Assembly: GCF_040054535.1 (NCBI RefSeq) | Contig: NC_090785.1 | Coordinates: 13,367,501 to 13,431,500, forward strand | Direction of reading: 5' to 3' | Origin: Antennarius striatus | Lineage: Eukaryota > Chordata > Actinopteri > Lophiiformes > Antennariidae | DNA length: 64,000 nt | Shown: piece after piece, positions 14,201 through 25,659 of the stretch | How the letters are laid out: each line of letters starts with the position of its first letter | Position numbering within the stretch: position 1 is the first letter of the stretch | Translations under genes and position numbers: made by a program | The notes under the pieces: model-generated | The model's database searches: none | What the model was told of the DNA's origin: nothing | The model's input: the letters and a program-made list of their open reading frames with translations, nothing else

Positions 14201-14372
14201 TATGTCCCGACAGAAGGCTGTGGGCTATGACGTCTTCCTGATGACACATTACCGCTAATGACACGCGTGGCTGATGAACACTCTGGTCCTGGTTGACCGA
14301 ACCACCATATGCAGACGATGCTACTTTTACTGATCCTCTTAAGTCGGTGTCCTGCTGCTGGGTTCCATCGGT

Positions 14373-14443
<71 letters not shown>

Positions 14444-14753
14444 TGACATGACGACACTGTTAACCTGTCTTTCTGTGCTATTTCTGCACGTCTCCGTGGG
14501 GCGTCCACGCGTCATTTCTGCTGGATCCACCGCAGCTGTAAATTGCTCTCACACCCATTCATTAGACAAGTCAAGCGCTCCCATCATCCTGCGGTTTCTG
14601 CACGCACGTCTCACTGTCACCCATCTCTAATGTGCACCTGAATGAAGGGTTGACTGTTCGATTCCTATGTCTGATCGCGTCACGCCAGATCGTGGAGATA
14701 ATCGTGGAGATAATAGTACTTACTGCGAAAACAGCCACCTCGCTGGCCGCCAT
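8268..14753 (-). CDS. septin8: Septin 8 (SEPT6-group GTP-binding cytoskeletal protein), 9 coding exons
   Basis: Coding exons (minus): 14753-14724, 12375-12261, 12157-11962, 11515-11329, 11253-11092, 10616-10520, 10384-10216, 8676-8544, 8456-8268. They total 1278 bp, 425 aa. The 10-residue first exon [10 protein letters not shown] joins in frame to [19 protein letters not shown], matching the human septin 8 start. Seen: P-loop [14 protein letters not shown] (G4), the septin-unique element from about [18 protein letters not shown], and a long C-terminal coiled coil ending KKDKDKKK. The coiled-coil stretch [19 protein letters not shown] fits septin 8 better than 6 or 11. Known: SEPT6-group septins fill one slot of the hetero-oligomeric septin filament and hydrolyse GTP poorly or not at all. 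Odd: switch II reads HTVGFGD where human septin 8 has DAVGFGD. The exact C-terminus is ambiguous (KKK-stop or KKN-stop by splicing). Confidence 0.93.
9413..9684 (-). repeat. tRNA-headed SINE with intact target-site duplication
   Basis: Read on the minus strand, the element opens with a tRNA-like head (GGAGCTCAGTGGTAGAGC as A-box region, GGTTCAGTCCC as B-box-like) and ends in a tail with GCGACCTCTAATGCGAC. It is flanked by a perfect 11-bp direct repeat TTCAATAGTAA at 9402-9412 and 9685-9695. It lies in a septin8 intron. The clean duplication suggests a fairly recent insertion. Confidence 0.8.
12440..12755 (-). repeat. tRNA-headed SINE with L2-like tail, copy 1
   Basis: Minus-strand orientation: the GGGGCGGTAGTAGTTCAG-like head is at the right end, the family-typical core CCCTTGAGCAAGGCACC is in the middle, and a tail ending GGGGGATTAATAAA is at the left. 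It shares its core with the elements at 19890-20260 and 35757-36062. It lies in septin8 intron 1. Confidence 0.7.
14372..14440. repeat. (CA)n microsatellite, about 69 bp
   Basis: Uninterrupted CA dinucleotide run in septin8 intron 1, close to the first coding exon. The Cys-Val ORFs on the minus strand here are artefacts of the repeat. Confidence 0.95.
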
Positions 14754-16128
14754 CGTCAGATCGCTGTGTAGGGATCAGCAGCCGGACCTGCTCTGCGGTA
14801 GTAACGCTAATGACGGTGGTCACGGCGGTACCGGGGACGGGGCAGCTTCATTCAATATGGCCTCTTGGAGGAAACACCCCCTCGGTGATGAAGGCTGATC
14901 CAACGTCAGCGCACTGCACGAGTTGGGGCCAGTTTAAATTAGAAATATTATATTTATTTCATTTTGGGATCAATACATTATATATATTATATATATATTA
15001 TATATATACTGTATATAGACACTCAGTATTTTTTCTGATCATCTGTAACTTATTTAATTTAAAGAATTGATAGCTTGGCGTTAATTCATGGCTACACTGT
15101 ATTTATCCAAGTCATTATGATTATTTAAGAATTATTATTAAGAGTTGTTGATAATGGCTTTTCCTTTATCTGAAGGGGCTTTAACCTATGTGGTTGTGAG
15201 GTGGGAACCACTAGGACTGGTAACCAGTTCATGGTGACACACATATCATCGTTCACTAATATTACCAGCATGAACTAACAGCAAACAGAGCTAGTCAAAT
15301 CAAATTCAAGTACTGTACCTCAACATTGTACTAAGGAACGTGCTTATATTGCACATGCGTGACTGTAAAGTCCATGACTTGGTCAAAGTTTTGGCACCAT
15401 TGATTATATTTATACTGCATATGAGAATTGGTTTGGAACACTATTGATCACTCTACTTGATTGCTAATAAATAGCACTGGTGCTGGTCCAGAAAAAAAAA
15501 AACTACTTGGATAATAAATTGGACATATCTTCAGAGTTAGCCTGGAGCATGAGTGTGACACACTGACTCCTTAGGGCCCCTGTGGTGTGTGATTTTCAGT
15601 AATATTATACTTCTTTAGATTTTTTAAATGTTCACCTGAACTATAATTACTGTATTTAAATTTTAATAGGTATGAAGACACTATTCATTCAATACCTTCA
15701 CTTTATTTGCATTTGATAGTTGTTTTAACGTTGCAGTTTTTTGCCACCAAGGTATTGACTCATAGATGCAATATATACTTATTTAAATAGTTCTTTGCCA
15801 GTACTCTATTAAAGACGTCACAAAGAACTGCAGATCTCTGGATATTTCCGTGCAAATCGACATCAGACTATTTGATGTAAGTCACACAGATAGATCTGAT
15901 ATAATGATAATGTGTTAGTTTTACACTTCCAATAAGGCGGGGGCAGGTAAGTTTGGCTCTGCGCGTTATTTTGAGGTGAATCTTAAAACTGAGAGGTAAA
16001 ATATTTTAATTTTTAAATTCTCTTTGTCACATGTACAAGTACATCCAAACGTGTTTTGTTCTCGGTCTACTGGACGCCTTTGACGGTGACGTAAAGCCTC
16101 TGGCCGGCAGAGCCTAACGGAGGTTTTA
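14754..16128. promoter_or_regulatory. Divergent promoter interval between septin8 (-) and sowaha (+)
   Basis: The two genes are transcribed away from this roughly 1.4-kb gap, as septin 8 and SOWAHA are in mammals. The septin8 end is GC-richer (about 14750-14930). The middle is AT-rich with a TATA-type simple stretch at about 14975-15015. A CRE-like TGACGTAA lies at about 16086. No gene seen. Confidence 0.45.
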
Positions 16129-16224
16129 TTGGAGAGGAGCCGGAAGCAGCAGGTTGGTGGGGGACAACAGAGGGGAGCAGCTTATCCAGGGGCTTTGCTT
16201 CACATGTCAAAGCGATCGGGAGAA

Positions 16225-17613
16225 ATGGCTTTGACGCAAGAATCCATTTTATCTTTCCTGCTGGATCGCGGGGGCAAAGTGAAGAACTCGGAGTTGCTGA
16301 ACAATTTCAGGAGTCTGATCGGTGGCTCCGATCCCGCGGAAAAGCAGCACAATAGAGACCTTTTCAAGAGACTGGTGAACAGCGTCGCTGTGGTCAAACA
16401 GATCGACGAGATGAAGTTTGTAGTCGTGAAGAAACGCTACCAGGACTTCGTGAAGGAGGTGGCGCACCTTGGCTCGCAGAAAACGCAGACGGACGAGCGT
16501 TTCTCGAGTCAAAACGTGATCTTTTCGTTCACCCCCCCGCATACAGCGGAGCCAGCCGGGAGGATCTACTCCGACATTGAGAACAATAACATGTGCTGTC
16601 CCTCAGACGCAAATGATACGTATTGCCGTGATGCCAAACGTTTGCCAGAGGACATTATGCAGGACAGGAAGGTGTTATCCAGGAACACTTGTTGCGCGGA
16701 CACCACTGTCAAAGTCCTGAGTCTCTCCAGAGATCAGACGAACAGGGCAAGAAGATCTGGAGCTGTGTTCGCTGTCATAGCGGTCAAATCCCCTCCTAGA
16801 GACTCTGCACCAGCAACACACGGGAGATCACAAACCCAACTACATCAAAATAAAGCTTCAGACAAGCCAGTCAAATTGGCAACCAACGTTTCTACACCAT
16901 TGCTGCCAAACCTGAACTTTCAAGCATGCCAGAAGCACGTCCAAAGTGTCTCCCAGTGCTGGAAGAACAGGCAGGCAGAAAACACCCAAACCCCAGGCCT
17001 TCCTTTAGCCAGAACCCAAAACAAGACTACCAAACAAGGGGATGATGTAAGGTTCTCAGACTGTGTGCCCCTGGAGCCATTAGCTCATGAGTGGTTGGTC
17101 AAGTGTGCTGCAGGACAGTGGGGTCAAGTCTATGGTTTGCTGCTGCAGGACCTCCAGCTGGCCCAGAAGAAGGACTTCATGTCTGGCTTCACAGCGATGC
17201 ACTGGGCAGCCAAAGACGGCAACTGCAAGATGATACACAAGCTAATGGGTATCACTGCAAAAGGAGGCGTTTGTCTCAGCATCAACAGCAAAGCACACGG
17301 AGGATACACACCTTTGCACATTGCAGCCATACACAGCCGATATGATGTAATAATGTTACTGGTGCAAAAGTATGGCGCCAATGTGAATGAAAGAGATAAT
17401 GATGGTAAGAAGGCCATTCACTATCTGGGAAAAGGTGCCCCCGCTGAGGTCAGAGGGCTTCTAGGAAGACGGCAGCAGGGCGAGAACAAGGAGAAGACAG
17501 AAGACGAAGAGTACAGGGAGCAGTCGAAAGGACTCGCCACCTTTAGTAAACTCTTCCAGCCTCACATGGGGAAGAAACTCAAGCCAGCAACCAAGTTTGC
17601 TCATGACTGGTGA
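16225..17613 (+). CDS. sowaha: Sosondowah (SOWAHA) ankyrin-repeat protein, single exon, 462 aa
   Basis: Intronless. I chose the ATG at 16225 because MALTQESILSFLLDRGGKVKNSELL-like sequence starts the human protein. In-frame ATGs at 16129 and 16204 would add 32 or 7 residues (494 or 469 aa). Seen: an N-terminal SOWAH winged-helix-like domain (about residues 1-75, with NSVAVVKQIDEMKFVVVKK), a low-complexity variable middle, then the conserved entry PLEPLAHEWLVKCAAGQW followed by ankyrin repeats (GFTAMHWAAKDGN and GYTPLHIAAIHSRYDV). Human SOWAHA is about 549 aa; the difference lies mainly in the unconserved middle. Molecular function is poorly known. It is divergent from septin8, the mammalian arrangement. 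An AATAAA at 17858-17863 is a likely polyadenylation signal. Confidence 0.93.
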   Translation: MALTQESILSFLLDRGGKVKNSELLNNFRSLIGGSDPAEKQHNRDLFKRLVNSVAVVKQIDEMKFVVVKKRYQDFVKEVAHLGSQKTQTDERFSSQNVIFSFTPPHTAEPAGRIYSDIENNNMCCPSDANDTYCRDAKRLPEDIMQDRKVLSRNTCCADTTVKVLSLSRDQTNRARRSGAVFAVIAVKSPPRDSAPATHGRSQTQLHQNKASDKPVKLATNVSTPLLPNLNFQACQKHVQSVSQCWKNRQAENTQTPGLPLARTQNKTTKQGDDVRFSDCVPLEPLAHEWLVKCAAGQWGQVYGLLLQDLQLAQKKDFMSGFTAMHWAAKDGNCKMIHKLMGITAKGGVCLSINSKAHGGYTPLHIAAIHSRYDVIMLLVQKYGANVNERDNDGKKAIHYLGKGAPAEVRGLLGRRQQGENKEKTEDEEYREQSKGLATFSKLFQPHMGKKLKPATKFAHDW

Positions 17614-17879
17614 GAATGATGCTGACCCCGTGGCAGCTCTGAGAGGGTGGGTCAAAGTGTAATAAGTGCAAGTGTCAATATAAAATCACCATAAACCAGT
17701 GTAGATTGTCTTAAAGTCATTGGAAGTCTGTAACTGAAGTGCACATATATGTAGTCTGTGTGGCAGGCTTTAGTTTTCTTGTACAGTGTATCACTGTTGA
17801 TTAGTAGTATTTATAATTTCAAGACTTTTATTAATTAGTTGAACTCCATGTAATAACAATAAATCTTTTTGAAGTTATC

Positions 17880-19880
17880 TAATTTGTTTGTTCTTCCTAT
17901 TAAAACAGTCAGTGTTTAGAATTAACCTCTTCATTCTTGGCTATCTGACATGAGGAATAAACAGACCACAACTGGGGAACAGTTACTTTTAAGTCTGTTG
18001 TGGAACAATAAATTCTTCTGAAGTTATATATAAAAATTAAATCAAGCTTTTATGTATCAAAATTAAATCAAGCTCACTTTGGTTAGTCCATAGAAACATA
18101 TTGTAGAACTTTAAAAGCAAAAGGGGACCTTTGTGGGGGCCAGTTATGCAAAGCATGCAGCTAGAGGGGTGCTGGAATGTCTTGTCCTTCAATCTCTTTG
18201 TGAACTTGAGCTTTATTGGCCTCCTTTTGTGAGATAGCATGCCATTCCATCTCTGCTCTGTGGTGGACATAAAAATGACCATGGTTAGTCTTACGTATAC
18301 CTATAATAATCAATAATTTTAATAATGATTGTAAATTATTTCAACAGCTCACCCCAATATTAAATTGTATTCTAGAAAAGAAAAAATCTTGATGCTATAA
18401 CATTTTAATGTCATGAATGACAGAATGTTGGTATTGGGCCTTTCTTATGTTGTGCAGCAACAACCTTCATCCTTAACTGGCCCAGAGGAAAACAATCACT
18501 GATGACATGGAAAGAACTGGAGCAGAGGCAGTGAAAATCACAGCAGTGCCAGAACAATGTCCTTTGTCTGGTTATGTGGAAAAGAAGCTACTTGCATAAT
18601 ACTTATGACAAAGGAGAGCTGTACTCACAGCAACTGTTCAACATAGTAGATCACTTTGTTTTTAACACCACCACAAAACGTTTCCACTGATGTGAATAAT
18701 CACTAAAGGAAACTGACCACTGAACAGGCTTCCTGTATCATCTCTTCAATTGTTCTGCTGCTGTGTTTTACGGTCTTTCATCATTTCTTGTCGGTACAGA
18801 ATGGAAAAGTATTTTTTGTACACTTATAACTCCTCCAGATAGTCAGATTTATACAGTGCTATGTGCATTGTATCATGCGGCTCATAGAAAAGTTTAAAAA
18901 CCCACTTTGTGGCTCCAAGAGGCTACAGTTGCTACACAATTAAAAAAAACATGTAGATATATGCACAAAAGATGAGATTTTGCCATTTTGACATGTAAGC
19001 AGTGGGGTTAAAATGTTAAACTTCTTCTTTGATTGCACTACAGGATAAGCATAAAACCTGCAAAGCAGTCCTTCCCTTAAAAAATCAATACTTATAAATT
19101 CTGATGTAAGCCACTCTACCCTGCTGCTCTACAATAACCTGCATAAGCTATAGTTTCATCAGTGCTCTACTTATGAAACACAATCTTTTTTTAGAGGCCA
19201 GAACATGAGGTTCAGAATCAATTTCCACAACAATGAATGAATAATACTATACAATCAAAAAGGCACATGACAATTCTCTTACGTTTGTCTTAGAGATCGT
19301 AAACACACTGCTTTTCCTTTTACCTGTTCTTCATATTTTGAACCACTAGAGGGCACAAGAAACACATTTTCTAATGATAGTCAAAATTTTCACTGATACA
19401 TTTCCTATGTAATAAGATTGTGAAATACAAAACTAAAGTCTAAAAACAACATGCAAGGATTTATGGGAGCACATTAAAAAAAAGAATCTGGTCATAAAAC
19501 TGGCATGGGAATTTTTGTCTGCTCATTCTATGCTTTGTGAAACAGAATCAGATAAATAAACTAATGCTCACAGTCACAGTTATTCCCTTACGACAATACT
19601 TAAAAATGTTTTTCTTTAATTTACACGTTTTACACGTTTTGGACTATATACTTATACATGAAACAATTACACTAAAATTAGTTAAAACAGGAATACCACT
19701 GTAGAGGTGTAGCAAAACAATTACCTGATGATGGAAATATATTTTATTTATATTTATTCAATACATTTTAACAATTTGTCTACATCTTTACAAATGTCAA
19801 ATCTTAGTATGAATTTTGAGTTTCTAAATTTCATTTCTAAATTTCAGTACACATTTAAACGACGTCACACAAAGTGAAAG
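17880..19880. other. Intergenic gap downstream of sowaha; no gene seen
   Basis: AT-rich sequence. A 16-base direct repeat (AAAATTAAATCAAGCT) occurs twice within 18030-18075. A CTCF-like motif lies at 19343-19357. The short ORF at 18037-18282 on the minus strand shows no similarity I recognise. Confidence 0.4.
19343..19357 (+). promoter_or_regulatory. CTCF-like motif 1 (sowaha-gdf9 gap)
   Basis: CCACTAGAGGGCACA fits the CTCF core consensus CCASYAGRKGGCRSY at 14 of 15 positions. Visual match only. Confidence 0.4.
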
Positions 19881-19887
19881 AAATTTG

Positions 19888-20265
19888 GCGGCAGTGGATT
19901 AGGGTTAGGGTTAGGTTAGAGCGGGTCGTCCCATTATTCAAGATCGGTGGTACGATTCCCGCCCCCGCCCAAAAAAAATACCCGGAGATGAGCTGACAGT
20001 GGGAGGTTTCAGCTCACCTCCGGAGCACTGCCGAGGCACCCTTGAGCAAGGTGCTGTCCCCTTTACAAATTGCTCATTTTAGGCGCACCAAGAAGGAGCT
20101 GCCTGCCACTCTACCTACCTTGCATGCCTACAGGCCCCCCTTGTGTGTGGTGTGTGTATTACAGGGGCCTGTACACACCAATATGCATGCATGTGATTTG
20201 ATTTGATTGACTAAGAAAAACTAGAGTGTGCGTTCTTAATTTCCCTTCGGGGATTATAACAGTGT
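19888..20265 (+). repeat. tRNA-headed SINE with L2-like tail, copy 2, telomere-like insert in its head
   Basis: Plus-strand orientation. The head GGCGGCAGTGG is interrupted by ATTAGGGTTAGGGTTAGG before TTAGAGCGGGTCGTCC resumes. Then come the core CCCTTGAGCAAGGTGCTG and a tail TTTCCCTTCGGGGATTA. It is the same family as 12440-12755 and 35757-36062. Confidence 0.7.
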
Positions 20266-20590
20266 ATTACATTAAATTAAAATTTTTAATTTAATTTAAT
20301 TTAATTTAAAAATGTCTTTGTCCCACACTCACGTCTTTTCTCGCGCATTTCCGCGTGCCCGCGTGGCGTGACGTCGTCACCTGGCTTCTCTTCTTCCCCA
20401 CCTATGTCTGTTATCAGCTGTGACTCTTCCTCACACATCATCATCATTATACTCGTTACCCTGAGCATTCTGGGAACTCATACCCCCCCCCCCCCTCCTC
20501 AAAATAAACCAAACAAATCAAAAATCCCGCTCGAGCACCACGTCCGTCTCGCCCTCATACAGTAATCTGCGTGATGCGGCTGATTGCGAA

Positions 20591-20622
20591 CACCTGCGCG
20601 TGTTGATCAGCTGAGGCACGTG
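20591..20622 (+). promoter_or_regulatory. Three clustered E-boxes in the gdf9 proximal region
   Basis: CACCTG (20591-20596), CAGCTG (20608-20613) and CACGTG (20617-20622) lie 68-99 bp upstream of the chosen gdf9 start. Proximal E-boxes are known to drive oocyte expression of Gdf9 in mammals through bHLH factors. Function here is inferred. Confidence 0.45.
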
Positions 20623-20689
20623 CGTGCTCCCGTTGACCTCGAGCTCTCAGTGGCGCGTCGCTCCAGGTTTGGACTGGTTTGTGTTTATA

Positions 20690-23109
20690 ATGGAAAACCC
20701 CACGCTGATGTCAGCGCTCCTTCGTGGTTTTGTCACGGTTCTTTTGCTGATGTTAGTCACCTACGGCTGTCCGGCGGTCACCTCCTCCGTGTCCGCCTCC
20801 CACGCCGGTCACCACCCGCCACCCGGTTTCACGTATCCGTACCGTAGCATCTTCTCCCCGCTGCTCAAGGCGCTGTCAGACCACGGGGGGTCCAGGTGGA
20901 ACCCGGGCCTGAAGAAGAAGATCAAGCTGGAGCATAGGTACATGAAGTATCTGACCGAGGTGTACAAGAAGTCCTCCAGAGTTCAGAGGAGTGTGGACGG
21001 GAATAAAACCTACAACACAGTCCGACTCATCAAACCACTAGAAGAGTGTGTAGCACACAGTGATGAAGGTGAGTGGAGGAAATGAAGAGTTACCTCAGCA
21101 CCAGGTTGGTTTGTCTGCTTGCAGGGTTGCACTAAACTACTTGACAGAGTTTAAGAACGTGATGAGAAGGTTGGCCATGAGCCATGGAGGAGCCTATTAA
21201 ATGTGATCCAGAAAAACAGATGGATTCTTTATTTTGTTTGGATTTTTAATTATTATTTTTTATTTTTGGAACATTGAAAGTTAAGATCCTTTAATCTTTT
21301 TTTACAGATTAAGGTTAAACTTCCTGGCAGAGTTTGGTGAAACTAGTTAGAAGAGCAATCATTGTCCTAGAGAAGTAACCACTGAATTTAGGACTACAGT
21401 AGTTCTGGATTTGGTTCTGTAATAGACTCCAAAAAATGAATCAGTAGATTACTGTATAAACTAAATTTAAGAACAATATTAAAATGAAAAAATAAACAAA
21501 ACACTTTAACATCTAACACCAAACCACACTATGTGTGTCAGGTTAGCGTGGCCCATGTCTCAGCATCCACAAAATGCTGTGGAATAACATTTGGTAGTTT
21601 TTTCATAATTTAGGAAGGCATTGAAAAAAAAGTACATGAAAGCACCAAAGATTTACTGTGCTCCTCTCAGACACATGCTCTGTCCAAGTTCCATCAAAAC
21701 TTGAGTAATTTTTGAGTCGTCCTGCTAACCTACCAACTAAGGGATAGTGGCAAAAACAAACCGTCTTGGGGAAGCTCATAAGGTAATGATAACTACGAAG
21801 GCTTCTACCACATGGGCTAATGTTCTGTGTAGGGAATATATGTCAGAATCTAGTTTGAGTGCTTTGAGTCTGTTCGTTTTAAATGTGCATGTAGGAGAAC
21901 CTGAAAACTTAAGTTATTCTAGTTTTGAAGAACCGTTTGGGTTTTGGTCATGTAATAGAGCTGCAATGTGAGGGCAGTTACTTTCATTGAATTTTACCTT
22001 GTAGACTAGGGGGTGGATGGATAGTCTGTACAAAATGGATATCCATATTTACAAGCTAAAAGGGTGTGTTGTTGATTGAATCAAAATTCTCCCATTTAGT
22101 GTTGTGAAGTCATCAGTATATGGACATTTGCGTCATTCTTTGGTGATGTGCACTTTGTTTTTCTCATACAGATAGTTTCATGCAGGATCTTTCCTACAGC
22201 CTTGATCAAGTGCGGAGAAAAGAACATCTTCTGAAGTCTGCCCTGCTCTACCACTTTGACCATGTTCCTGCGTCACCCGTTGCCTCAGTGTGCTACCTGA
22301 GCATTAAGAGGCGGGAGCCTTCAAACCAGTGTCAGCTGTGTCCCTGGATCCACCACACCGTCAACTTCACAGCCAGCTCAGAGGGTCAAAGTAAGAGGAA
22401 CTGGGTGGAGGTTGACATCACCTCATTTCTCCAGCCTTTCTTAAAGTTTCACAAGAATGTTCACCTGCTCTTCAATGTCACCTGCCCGGATCAACAAAAA
22501 ACCGGAGATAATGGTGGAAGAGGCCCACAGGAGGTCACTCTAAGGTCCCCTCCTCTGCTTCTTTATCTCAATGACACCAGTAAAGTCCCCCAGCAGAGGT
22601 TACTGGTTAATGCCAAAGCAAATCAATGGCCATCTAATGCAGCGAAATCACTTCACAAGCAGATGGTTTTCAAACTAGAGCAGAGGATTGAACAAAAAAG
22701 GAGACTGAAGAGGGAATCTGCAAAGAGCAAACGAGGTGATAAAAGTCTTGACATCCACCTGCCGGACCTGCTTCCCAGTTCCGAGTTCCCAACAAGTGAC
22801 TGCGCCTTGTATGACTTTAGGGTGCGATTCAGTCAGCTCAAACTGGACCACTGGATTGTTTTTCCACCCAAGTACAACCCGAGGTACTGCAGAGGCATCT
22901 GCCCAAGGACCATGAGCTCCATCTATGGTTCACCTGTCCACACCATGGTGCAAAACATCATCTATGAGAAGCTGGACTCCTCTGTGCCCAGGCCGTCTTG
23001 CATTCCCTCCCATTACAGCCCCCTGAGTGTCATGATATTTGAAGAGGATGGCTCCTACGTCTATAAGGAATTTGAAGACATGGTTGCCACCAGGTGCACA
23101 TGTCGCTAA
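20690..23109 (+). CDS. gdf9: Growth differentiation factor 9 preproprotein, 2 exons, 438 aa
   Basis: Exons 20690-21068 and 22172-23109 (GATGAAG|gtgagt, then cag|ATAGTT) join with a split GAT codon. An in-frame ATG at 20624 also exists. I prefer 20690, just ahead of a hydrophobic signal sequence (LLRGFVTVLLLMLVTYG). Seen: a propeptide, a furin-type RLKR at residues 304-307, and a mature TGF-beta domain from C337. The domain has six cysteines, including CRGIC and a terminal CTCR. The position of the interchain cysteine is Ser (PRPSC), as is typical of GDF9. Known: an oocyte-secreted ligand controlling folliculogenesis, often acting with BMP15. The two-exon layout matches other vertebrates. AATAAA at 23893-23898 is the probable polyadenylation signal. 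In human GDF9 is head-to-head with UQCRQ; here it points towards uqcrq. Confidence 0.96.
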
Positions 23110-23904
23110 ACCAGCTACCAGTATGTCTTGTTTCTTCCTTTTTTTTACCGGCTAGAAAGAAGATGAAGAAAGAACATCTCACAAACTTCTTAAACCGTCT
23201 CTGCAGTTGGACTCCATCCAAATATCAGATAATCTGACCAGACTCAGTGATTTCATGAATTTATAAAATTCTTGTGCATGAAAGCAGTTTGATCTGGAGC
23301 AGGTGTGTTTACTTAAACAAAAAGTATTTTATCCTACTGGAAAAGAGGTGACTTTTCGTTTTTGTTGAGCTATAACAAGAAAGGGTGCCAATGCACCTTG
23401 TTCTTCAACTATACTGCATCATATTATTGAATCCTGACACATTTGAAGAAGAAAATGTGAGTGTTGTATGATTTTGTATGATTTTTTTAAGTTAGTTTCT
23501 GTTAACTTATTTTGGGTGGGTGGTCGTTATTCTTTAATTTGACACAGCAAAAGTTTTAAGTATCCCTGTTCCTGACAAAAGATGAGAAAATAGTCACAAC
23601 CTTTTACATGTCATTTTATTCCTGGGGATAACAGACAGGTTAGATGGCAGTTGTCTTCATAATATCGAGAATGAAAGTTGTCAATATTTCAGTGTGTATT
23701 TATTACTTCTGGTCACTGAGTGACTGCATACGTATGGATTGACTGCATATGAATTTGTACCGGTTGAATGTGACTAAATGGATGTCATATCTATTTATGT
23801 AAACTGAATGAATTCACTGTGTGTCTGTGCTCAGCTTAGGGAAACTCAAAAGAAGTAAAAAATATGTAGACATATTCTCTGGAATGTTGGAAAATAAAGA
23901 ACTT

Positions 23905-24835
23905 GCATAAACGTTGTCTGCATACAGTTAACATTACCTGCTTGTAGAACATGGGAAGAAGATTAGTGCACCAAAGACTAATATTTGAGTTATTTATTTT
24001 GTGTCTAGACAGCAAACTACAGTAGTTGGATTACAGTGATATGCATAGTCACACAAAGATGTGTGAGGTATTCCATCAGTGTTTCAAGCTCTCATACCTG
24101 CCAGACAAGCATTGTTAATAATCCCCTGATGATGTGCTTCATGAAACACAGGATGTGTTTTACCTTCCTGGTGTTGCTGTTACAACAGGGGTGTGATGAA
24201 GGCCGGGTTTTTATCCTGAGGGCAAGAACAAGGCCAAAAAACTGGATTTGATGAAAGTCTTTTCCTGTTTGTTCATGTAACCTGCTAAAGTGTCCTAGTT
24301 GCTGCACGTCAATGTCCATTATTGCTGACAATATTGTAACAATTCCACAATTTTATTTATATAGTTGCAAATCACAGAAGTTGTCAAGGAATGTGGGAGC
24401 TGTTTCATATCAAATATGATATGCTTGCTCTGTTTAGTCTGGTTTATTTCACTTGATGTGGCAAAATAAATTCAAACTGAGTTCAAGCTCAGTTTATGTG
24501 GAAACCTAACATGAGGGAAAAGCCTGGTCTGTGTCATGTCAATTATCAGTTTGGTGTTCCCGAACTGTCTTAACAATTAATCTGAGAAAAAAGATGATTT
24601 TACCACTGATTCTGGTATGTTGCTATGTTCGCAGATTTTAACTACAATCAGTCTGAAAAAAAAATTGCACTGATAAATGAAAATACATGGAACTCTACAT
24701 GTGTTTGATCAAAATTCATGACTATATAGAATCTAAAAAAAAGTCACATGTATATGGAAATAAATGGTTGACAGTAGTTCGTGGGTGCAGATCCCTTTCA
24801 CTTGTGCTGCCGTTCACCGCTCCGTGGAGCGACAA
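23905..24835. other. gdf9-uqcrq intergenic gap; no gene seen
   Basis: AT-rich, with several small ORFs that lack recognisable similarity. The right end runs into the uqcrq start region with a CTCF-like motif. Confidence 0.4.
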
Positions 24836-24842
24836 CTCCGGC

Positions 24843-24857
24843 CCAATAGGTGGCGCT
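24843..24857 (+). promoter_or_regulatory. CTCF-like motif 2 (at the uqcrq start region)
   Basis: CCAATAGGTGGCGCT fits CCASYAGRKGGCRSY at 14 of 15 positions. It lies at the boundary between gdf9 and uqcrq. Confidence 0.45.
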
Positions 24858-24859
24858 AC

Positions 24860-24947
24860 ACGCCTCCATAAGCAGCCCGATGGGATACAACACGAAGAAG
24901 TAACCAAAGGACACAGGACTTGGAGGTATTACTAAAGCAGCAGGAAG
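24860..24947 (+). other. uqcrq: Probable uqcrq 5'UTR exon
   Basis: A consensus donor (GGAAG|gtgagt) follows 24947, and an acceptor (tttcatttcag) sits 18 bases before the uqcrq ATG. Together they imply a non-coding first exon here. The left edge is unknown. Confidence 0.5.
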
Positions 24948-25397
24948 GTGAGTGTCCGAGCTGTCGGTTAAACGGTGTGAGAGTACACTTAATCGTTTAG
25001 TGGCGTTAGATCTGACTGCTATTTGTTGTTGAATGATTTGAATGAGTTCTGTTAAATTACCGTACCAGCCGCGGAAACGCTTCAAGATCTGTACTTTAGC
25101 AGCTAGCCTCCTTTTAGCTAGCGATGCTAACTAGCTCTGTGGTTTAGTATTCTACTCACATTGCGAAACATCCAGCCTGTGTCTGTCCCGTACGTTGGTC
25201 TAATAATTGAAGCGCACACTACGAAGACTTCAGTCAGTTAATCCCATTTAATTTATACAACAGTTTCTAAACAATGACAGAAAAATGTTAAATTGTACTA
25301 CCATCCACCTTAAATCATTAAACATTGCATACAAGCGATTGTGATTAAATGGGGTCATCCAGAGCCTCCGAGAGGCTTCATGGAAGAACTCAGCATC

Positions 25398-25448
25398 AGA
25401 ACAATTACTTCTATCCATCGATTGATGATGGATAGAAGTAATTGTTCT
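25398..25448. repeat. Perfect inverted repeat, 22-bp arms and 7-nt loop
   Basis: Left arm 25398-25419 and right arm 25427-25448 are exact reverse complements around a GATTGAT loop, inside the uqcrq first intron. It could be a MITE core or a hairpin; no family was recognised. Confidence 0.9.
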
Positions 25449-25591
25449 ACTAGAAGAATGACTAAAAGGGAAGAACGAAATTATCCGAAGAGTCTCACTG
25501 GTCATTAACCAGAAAGTCATTCCTGTGACATAGGCTCGTGGAAAGTCATGAAGTGTGTTAAAAACTAATGGAAATGTCCCTACACTGACCA

Positions 25592-25593
<2 letters not shown>

Positions 25594-25658
<65 letters not shown>
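25594..25658. repeat. (TG)n microsatellite, about 65 bp
   Basis: Uninterrupted TG run in the uqcrq first intron. Confidence 0.95.

Positions 25659-25659
<1 letters not shown>

Noticed and set aside
14121-14530. Minus-strand ORFs with long Cys-Val runs
   Set aside because: They are translations of the (CA)n microsatellite, with no protein similarity outside the repeat.
19899-19915. True interstitial telomere
   Set aside because: Only about three units, inside a SINE head. Too short to be a telomere remnant by itself.
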